Part shown: positions 60,022-64,000 of the stretch, in pieces
Position numbering within the stretch: position 1 is the first letter of the stretch
How the letters are laid out: every line of letters begins with the position of its first letter
Assembly (NCBI RefSeq): GCF_044762745.1
Contig: NZ_JBIWEX010000025.1
Span: 5,442 to 69,441 of the forward strand
From: Psychrobacillus sp044762745
Lineage (GTDB): Bacteria; Bacillota; Bacilli; Bacillales_A; Planococcaceae
Length of the DNA stretch: 64,000 bases
Direction: 5' to 3'
Notes under the pieces: model-generated
Seen by the model: the letters and a program-made list of their open reading frames with translations, nothing else
Told to the model about the DNA's origin: nothing
The model's database searches: none
Translations under genes and position numbers: made by a program

Positions 60022-61689
60022 TTAGACTTCCATAATAATCGGTAAGATCATTGGGCGACGTTTTGTTTTTTCGTATAAATAAGGACTTAGAACATCTGTA
60101 ATTTCATTTTTCAGTTCAGCCCATTCGGCTGGTTTATCTTGTAGAGTGAAACGTAAATGTTTATTTAACATTTGTTGTGCTTCATTAATCATTGTGCCGG
60201 ATTCACGCATATAAACAAATCCACGTGAAATAATATCAGGACCGGAAACGATTTTCTTTCTTTCCATATCCGCACTTACAACGACAATGACTAGTCCTTC
60301 TTCGGAAAGAATTCTACGATCTCGAAGAACAATATTCCCGATGTCACCGATACCACTGCCGTCAATATAGACATCTCCGGATGGAATTCGACCGGCTACA
60401 TGAGCTTCTTTCGCACTTAATGCAAGCACATCTCCATTTTCCATAATGAAAGTATTTTCAGGTAGAACATCACAATCTACAGCAAGTTCCGTATGTATTT
60501 TCAGCATACGATATTCTCCGTGGATTGGCATAAAGAATTTTGGTTTCATTAAACGTAGCATTAGTTTTTGTTCTTCTTGAGAACCATGACCGGATGTATG
60601 GATATTATTAAGTGAACCGTGAATTACTTCTGCTCCTGCACGGAATAGTAAGTTAATCGTACGATTGACACTTGCTCTATTTCCTGGAATCGGTGAAGAA
60701 GAAAAGACTACCGTATCACCAGGTTGAATTTGAATTTGACGATGAGTACCATTAGCAATTCGAGAAAGAGCGGCCATTGGCTCACCTTGACTGCCTGTAC
60801 ATAGTATTAGAACTTCATTGGCAGGTAATCGATTTAATGCACTTGCATCGACAAATGTTTCTTTAGGCGCCGTTATATACCCAAGTTCACGTCCGATAGT
60901 AATCGCATTATCCATACTACGACCAAAAACTGCGATTTTACGATTGTGTTGCACGGCTGCATCTGTTACTTGTTGAAGTCTATGAATATTGGATGCAAAT
61001 GTAGCGAAAATAATGCGACCATTTACTTTACGGAAAATAGAATCCATACTTTCGCCGACTTTACGTTCGGACATCGTGAAATTCGGAATTTCTGCATTTG
61101 TACTATCTGATAGTAAGCAAAGAACTCCGTCACGACCGATTTCTGCCATTTTCGTTAAGTTAGCTGGCTCCCCGACTGGCGTAAAGTCAAATTTAAAATC
61201 ACCTGTATGCACAATGTTGCCTGGTGGGGTTTTGACTACGATTCCAAAAGCATCTGGAATACTATGTGTCGTTCGGAAAAAACTTACCGCCGTTTTTCTA
61301 AATTTCACTACGTCTTCTTCTTCAATCACATGCATTTTTGTTTGACGTAGTAAGCCATGTTCTTCTAACTTATTACGCAGTAGACCAAGAGCAAGTTTCC
61401 CGCCGTATACTGGAACATTCAGTTGTTTCAATAAATAAGGAATACCACCGATATGATCTTCGTGTCCATGGGTGATAAATAATCCTTTGATCTTATCTAC
61501 ATTTTTCACAAGATATGTGTAATCTGGAATAACGTAATCAATACCTAATAGATCATCTTCCGGAAACTTTATCCCTGCGTCTATTAAAATAATCTCATCT
61601 TGAAATTGAACACCATACGTATTTTTGCCGATTTCACCTAGTCCGCCGAGGGCGAAAACAGCCGTTTGATCATTTTTTACAAATTTCAT
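60022..61689 (-). CDS. rnjA: Ribonuclease J1
   Basis: A 555-residue metallo-beta-lactamase/beta-CASP nuclease, same length as B. subtilis RNase J1. Motifs: FALGGLGEIGKNTYGVQF, zinc motif THGHEDHIGG, HTGDFKFDF, LLSDSTNAE, beta-CASP FATFASNIHRLQQVTDAA, GSQGEPMAALSRIANG, HTSGHGSQEEQ and FMPIHGEYRM. Endonuclease and 5'-to-3' exonuclease central to mRNA decay and rRNA maturation. Follows rpoY by three bases, so co-transcribed. Confidence 0.97.
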   Translation of the reverse strand: MKFVKNDQTAVFALGGLGEIGKNTYGVQFQDEIILIDAGIKFPEDDLLGIDYVIPDYTYLVKNVDKIKGLFITHGHEDHIGGIPYLLKQLNVPVYGGKLALGLLRNKLEEHGLLRQTKMHVIEEEDVVKFRKTAVSFFRTTHSIPDAFGIVVKTPPGNIVHTGDFKFDFTPVGEPANLTKMAEIGRDGVLCLLSDSTNAEIPNFTMSERKVGESMDSIFRKVNGRIIFATFASNIHRLQQVTDAAVQHNRKIAVFGRSMDNAITIGRELGYITAPKETFVDASALNRLPANEVLILCTGSQGEPMAALSRIANGTHRQIQIQPGDTVVFSSSPIPGNRASVNRTINLLFRAGAEVIHGSLNNIHTSGHGSQEEQKLMLRLMKPKFFMPIHGEYRMLKIHTELAVDCDVLPENTFIMENGDVLALSAKEAHVAGRIPSGDVYIDGSGIGDIGNIVLRDRRILSEEGLVIVVVSADMERKKIVSGPDIISRGFVYMRESGTMINEAQQMLNKHLRFTLQDKPAEWAELKNEITDVLSPYLYEKTKRRPMILPIIMEV

Positions 61690-61692
61690 ATG

Positions 61693-61902
61693 TTATCTCT
61701 TCTCTACTTTATAATTCGGGCTTGCTTGCTCGTATTCTAAATGATTACCTTCAAGCAGCTGAATTAGTTCGATATTGTACTGGCGATCTTTTAAAATAGA
61801 ACGAACTTCACGTTCAGATTCAGCCTCCACATATAAACTTTTTGTGTTTTCGCGAACTGGTACTTCTAGTGCATTTTCTTGATAATAAACTTTATAAATC
61901 AT
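61693..61902 (-). CDS. rpoY: RNA polymerase epsilon subunit RpoY
   Basis: A 69-residue protein, the size of B. subtilis RpoY (YkzG). ATG 61902 follows AAAAAGGAGAG. MIYKVYYQENALEVPVRENT, SLYVEAESEREVRSIL, YNIELIQLLEGNHLEYEQ are family-typical. Binds RNA polymerase near the beta' jaw. Gene order rpoY-rnjA is conserved in Firmicutes. Confidence 0.95.
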   Translation of the reverse strand: MIYKVYYQENALEVPVRENTKSLYVEAESEREVRSILKDRQYNIELIQLLEGNHLEYEQASPNYKVEKR

Positions 61903-61980
61903 ATTATACTCTCCTTTTTCACGTTCAAAATAAATCAATTCTCTTTATATTATCACGCTACTTCTTTAAAATAAAGAAAA

Positions 61981-62001
61981 GCCCTCCATTTTTTGAAGGG
62001 C
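61981..62001 (-). terminator. Terminator of the 23-codon peptide gene
   Basis: GCCCT (61981-61985) pairs with AGGGC (61997-62001) with additional partly matched bases, then TTTTCTTT on the minus strand. Confidence 0.6.
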
Positions 62002-62008
62002 AAGTAAT

Positions 62009-62080
62009 TTATGCGATCGTTTTATTTCTGAGCATTCCGCCGAGCCGTCTTAACCATTTCCTTCTTAGACGTTTCAACAT
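62009..62080 (-). CDS. Predicted very small basic peptide (23 aa)
   Basis: ATG at 62080, stop TAA at 62011-62009. The peptide starts MLKRLRRKWLRRLGG and continues MLRNKTIA: 9 of 23 residues are Arg or Lys, and the Trp/Leu/Arg pattern is amphipathic when helical. A good ribosome binding site TAAGGAG lies nine bases upstream, and a terminator-like hairpin starts seven bases after the stop, just upstream of rpoY. That gene signal set is better than expected by chance. No family recognised; it might be a regulatory or membrane-binding peptide. Confidence 0.5.
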   Translation of the reverse strand: MLKRLRRKWLRRLGGMLRNKTIA

Positions 62081-62183
62081 GGCACCCAACTCCTTACTAC
62101 ATATTATATACAAAATATTTCGTTATGTAAAGGATTCTAACTGAAAAGTCAAATAATTAGTGTTTCGAATAGGAGTTTTTTAG

Positions 62184-62957
62184 ATGGTAAATAAAGTTTT
62201 ATTTTTTGATATTGATGGAACAATTTTAGATAGTGATAAGAATATTCCAGCGGGTGTTGTTGAATCTATTCAACAAGCAAAAGAAAATGGGCACGAAATC
62301 GTTATTGCAACCGGAAGGGCTCCATTTACAGCAAAATCTATTTTAGAAAAACTTAAAGTAGATTCGTTCATATGCTACAATGGTCAAATCGTACAGTTCC
62401 AAGGTGACATTATTCATAAAGGAATAATCGATACAATGGAACTACAACATCTAACTGATTTTGCAATGGAACGAGATCAACCATTAGTTTATATGGATGA
62501 TGTAGAATTTGTTTCGAATGTCCCTGATCACCACGATGTATACGAAAGCATCTCTTCCTTAAAAATGGCCTTACCTAGAACCGAAGAAAATTTCTTTTTA
62601 GCGAATGATATTCATCAAGCGCTTATTTTTTGCAATATGGAAGTTCAAAAAGAATATGAAAAAGCTTTCCCGAATTTAAAGTTTGTTCGTTGGCACCGCG
62701 TATCGTGTGATGTACTTCCAAAGGATGTTTCTAAAGCAAAAGGAATTGAATTATTTTTGCGCTATTTAAATAAAACACCAGAAGATGCCATTGCTTTTGG
62801 TGATGGTTTAAATGATATGGAGATGCTCCAATATGTAGGAACGGGTGTTGCGATGGGTAATGCAGTAGAAGAATTAAAACGATGCGCAACATATGTTACG
62901 GACCACGTTTCTGAAAATGGCTTAGTGAATGCCCTGAAAAAATTACGATTAATCTAG
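62184..62957 (+). CDS. ykrA: Cof-type HAD hydrolase YkrA
   Basis: A 257-residue HAD phosphatase. Motif I FFDIDGTILDSD (nucleophile Asp), motif II IATGRAP, motif III Lys in DVSKAKGIELFL, motif IV FGDGLNDMEMLQ; C2B cap region between. B. subtilis YkrA is a sugar-phosphate phosphatase of this type next to rnjA/ykzG. Cytoplasmic; the exact substrate is uncertain. AATAGGAG precedes the ATG. It is followed 11 bp on by a sugar kinase, suggesting joint sugar phosphate metabolism. Confidence 0.88.
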   Translation: MVNKVLFFDIDGTILDSDKNIPAGVVESIQQAKENGHEIVIATGRAPFTAKSILEKLKVDSFICYNGQIVQFQGDIIHKGIIDTMELQHLTDFAMERDQPLVYMDDVEFVSNVPDHHDVYESISSLKMALPRTEENFFLANDIHQALIFCNMEVQKEYEKAFPNLKFVRWHRVSCDVLPKDVSKAKGIELFLRYLNKTPEDAIAFGDGLNDMEMLQYVGTGVAMGNAVEELKRCATYVTDHVSENGLVNALKKLRLI

Positions 62958-62967
62958 AGGAGTTATT

Positions 62968-63900
62968 ATGAAAGATTTTACGAATAAATTTGTACTCATA
63001 TACGGGGATGTGTTTGTGGATTATATTGCAGACGACCAATCAAATACACAATTTACAAAGTATTTAGGTGGGGCAACCGTAAATGTAGCAGCCGGAGTGG
63101 CTAGACTTGGGGCGTCTTCTTCATTTATAACGATTTCGGGAGACGATGAAACTTCCGAATTTGTGAGAAGCGAGCTAACATCCGAAGGGGTAGATTTATC
63201 TTTTGCTCAAATGGTACCTGAAAAACGGGTAAGTGGCGTATATGTGCATCTAATGGAAAACAATGATCGACATTTCCATACATACGTAGATGAAACACCT
63301 GATTTACAAGTAAATTTTGATGCATTGAAAAAGGAAGTATTTCAACAGGCTTCTACTTTTCATTTTTGTTCAGGTACATTATTTCATCCGACGGCACGTA
63401 AGACGACTCGCGATATAGTAAATCACATGGAAAAATCTCAAGTGTTATTATCTTTCGATGCAAATATCCGTCCACTTAGATGGGAAAGTGTAGAACTTTG
63501 TAGAGAAACCATTTGTTCCTTTTTTAAACAAGTGGATATATTAAAGTTAACAGAAGAGGAGCTTTTCTTTTTAACCGAAACAAATACGAGAGAAGAAGGG
63601 ATTCGTAAACTTCGAGATTACCAAATTCCTGTGGTCCTTATTACCGTAGGAGCAGAGGGCACATATATTGTATTAGAAGAGGAAACGATCCATGTAGAAG
63701 TGGAGAAGGTGGTCCCAGTTGATACAACTGGTGCTGGAGATGCTTTTATGGCAGGTATTCTTTCTAAAATTAATGTGAATGGGAAACCTGAGACAAAAGA
63801 AGAATGGATTGACTATGTCTCATTCGGCAATAGGCTAGGAGCAATTTGTGCAACAAAACCGGGAGCTCTTTCCGCGATGCCAAAATTAGCAGAATTATAA
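62968..63900 (+). CDS. PfkB-family carbohydrate kinase (fructokinase-like)
   Basis: A 310-residue ribokinase-fold kinase. N-terminal YLGGATVNVAAGVARLGASS (PfkB signature 1), SFDANIRPLRW, KLTEEELFFLT, and the ATP/anion-hole motif VDTTGAGDAFMAG with catalytic Asp. FDANIRPxRW and the Thr-Thr-Gly-Ala-Gly-Asp-Ala-Phe motif suit fructokinase or a related sugar. Start ATG after GAGGAG. Likely in an operon with ykrA, closed by the terminator at 63936. Confidence 0.88.
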   Translation: MKDFTNKFVLIYGDVFVDYIADDQSNTQFTKYLGGATVNVAAGVARLGASSSFITISGDDETSEFVRSELTSEGVDLSFAQMVPEKRVSGVYVHLMENNDRHFHTYVDETPDLQVNFDALKKEVFQQASTFHFCSGTLFHPTARKTTRDIVNHMEKSQVLLSFDANIRPLRWESVELCRETICSFFKQVDILKLTEEELFFLTETNTREEGIRKLRDYQIPVVLITVGAEGTYIVLEEETIHVEVEKVVPVDTTGAGDAFMAGILSKINVNGKPETKEEWIDYVSFGNRLGAICATKPGALSAMPKLAEL

Positions 63901-63935
63901 AAAACAAGAGGCTGGGACAGAAGTAGCCTCAATCA

Positions 63936-63975
63936 ATGAAAAAAGTGAAATCGCGTGCGATTTCACTTTTTTCAT
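63936..63975 (+). terminator. Terminator after the PfkB gene
   Basis: A perfect 19-bp stem (ATGAAAAAAGTGAAATCGC with 63957-63975) with a two-base loop, followed by TTTTATTTTAAG. Before it, GAGGCT (63908-63913) pairs with AGCCTC (63925-63930). Confidence 0.85.
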
Positions 63976-64000
63976 TTTATTTTAAGATTATACGGACAAG

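Overview
The window is chromosomal DNA from a low-GC, endospore-forming member of the Bacillales. Evidence: the 3' end of spoVAE, spoVIF, a YjcZ-type sporulation peptide, three CotB-like spore coat genes, a Spo0E-like phosphatase, a sporulation-type histidine kinase, Gram-positive ribosome binding sites (AAGGAGG), and many B. subtilis-type 'y' genes (yjcF-G-H, ykvS, ykwC, ykyB, cbpB, ccpC, ykuV, ktrC, rnjA, rpoY, ykrA). The gene order from about 19.9 kb onward (ykoY, a ktrD-like gene, kinase + MarR, ykvS, spo0E-like, ykwC, cheV, ykyB, cbpB, ccpC, then ykuV, ktrC, rnjA, rpoY, ykrA) follows, from memory, the ykoY-to-ykrA part of the B. subtilis map with large lineage-specific insertions. A Planococcaceae-type organism (Psychrobacillus/Lysinibacillus/Sporosarcina relatives) is my inference, not a demonstrated assignment. 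I saw no rRNA, tRNA, CRISPR array, intact transposase or prophage.

Layout. 0-4.4 kb: sporulation and spore coat genes (spoVAE end, YjcZ, spoVIF, a CotB-like triplet). 4.5-8.8 kb: ArsB/NhaD-type permease, the yjcH-yjcG-yjcF cluster on the minus strand, a PgpA-like (YutG) protein. 8.9-16.4 kb: FUSC membrane protein bracketed by near-identical terminator arms, secreted lipoprotein nuclease, class 3 aldehyde dehydrogenase, M42 peptidase, prfC. 16.4-22.2 kb: a 21-bp-period repeat array, the SwrC-type RND pump, a yybP-ykoY (Mn2+) riboswitch driving a TerC/YkoY protein, and a KtrB/KtrD K+ channel subunit. 22.2-31.3 kb: B12-binding radical SAM protein, kinase, MhqR-like MarR repressor with an operator inside its own promoter, lipoprotein, CPBP protease, ykvS, Spo0E-like peptide, and a MoxR-DUF58-DUF4129-like operon. 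31.4-38.9 kb: ykwC, cheV, a small repeat element, ykyB, a GGDEF-EAL protein, a ~0.9-kb nested inverted-repeat element, cbpB and ccpC.

38.9-50.8 kb holds the most distinctive coding unit: eight tightly spaced or overlapping genes on one strand encoding a secreted/membrane protein, an ABC ATPase and permease, a coiled-coil membrane protein with a long Gly-Gln repeat, a MoxR ATPase, a DUF58 protein, a BatA/vWA membrane protein and a large double-vWA membrane protein. It looks like a membrane-anchored MoxR/vWA chaperone-type machine coupled to an ABC exporter; its substrate cannot be told from sequence. A second, smaller MoxR-DUF58 module lies only 10 kb away (27.9-31.3 kb).

50.9-64 kb: VanZ-like protein, MFS exporter, a polyamine operon (XRE-cupin regulator + potABCD) with tandem operator-like repeats upstream, thiol oxidoreductase ykuV, ktrC, the rpoY-rnjA RNA polymerase epsilon/RNase J1 pair, a newly noticed 23-codon basic peptide gene, and a HAD phosphatase-PfkB sugar kinase pair. 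Non-coding surprises are two intergenic arrays with the same 21/20/21-bp spacing but different core words, ending in the same decamer, and a composite palindromic element upstream of cbpB.
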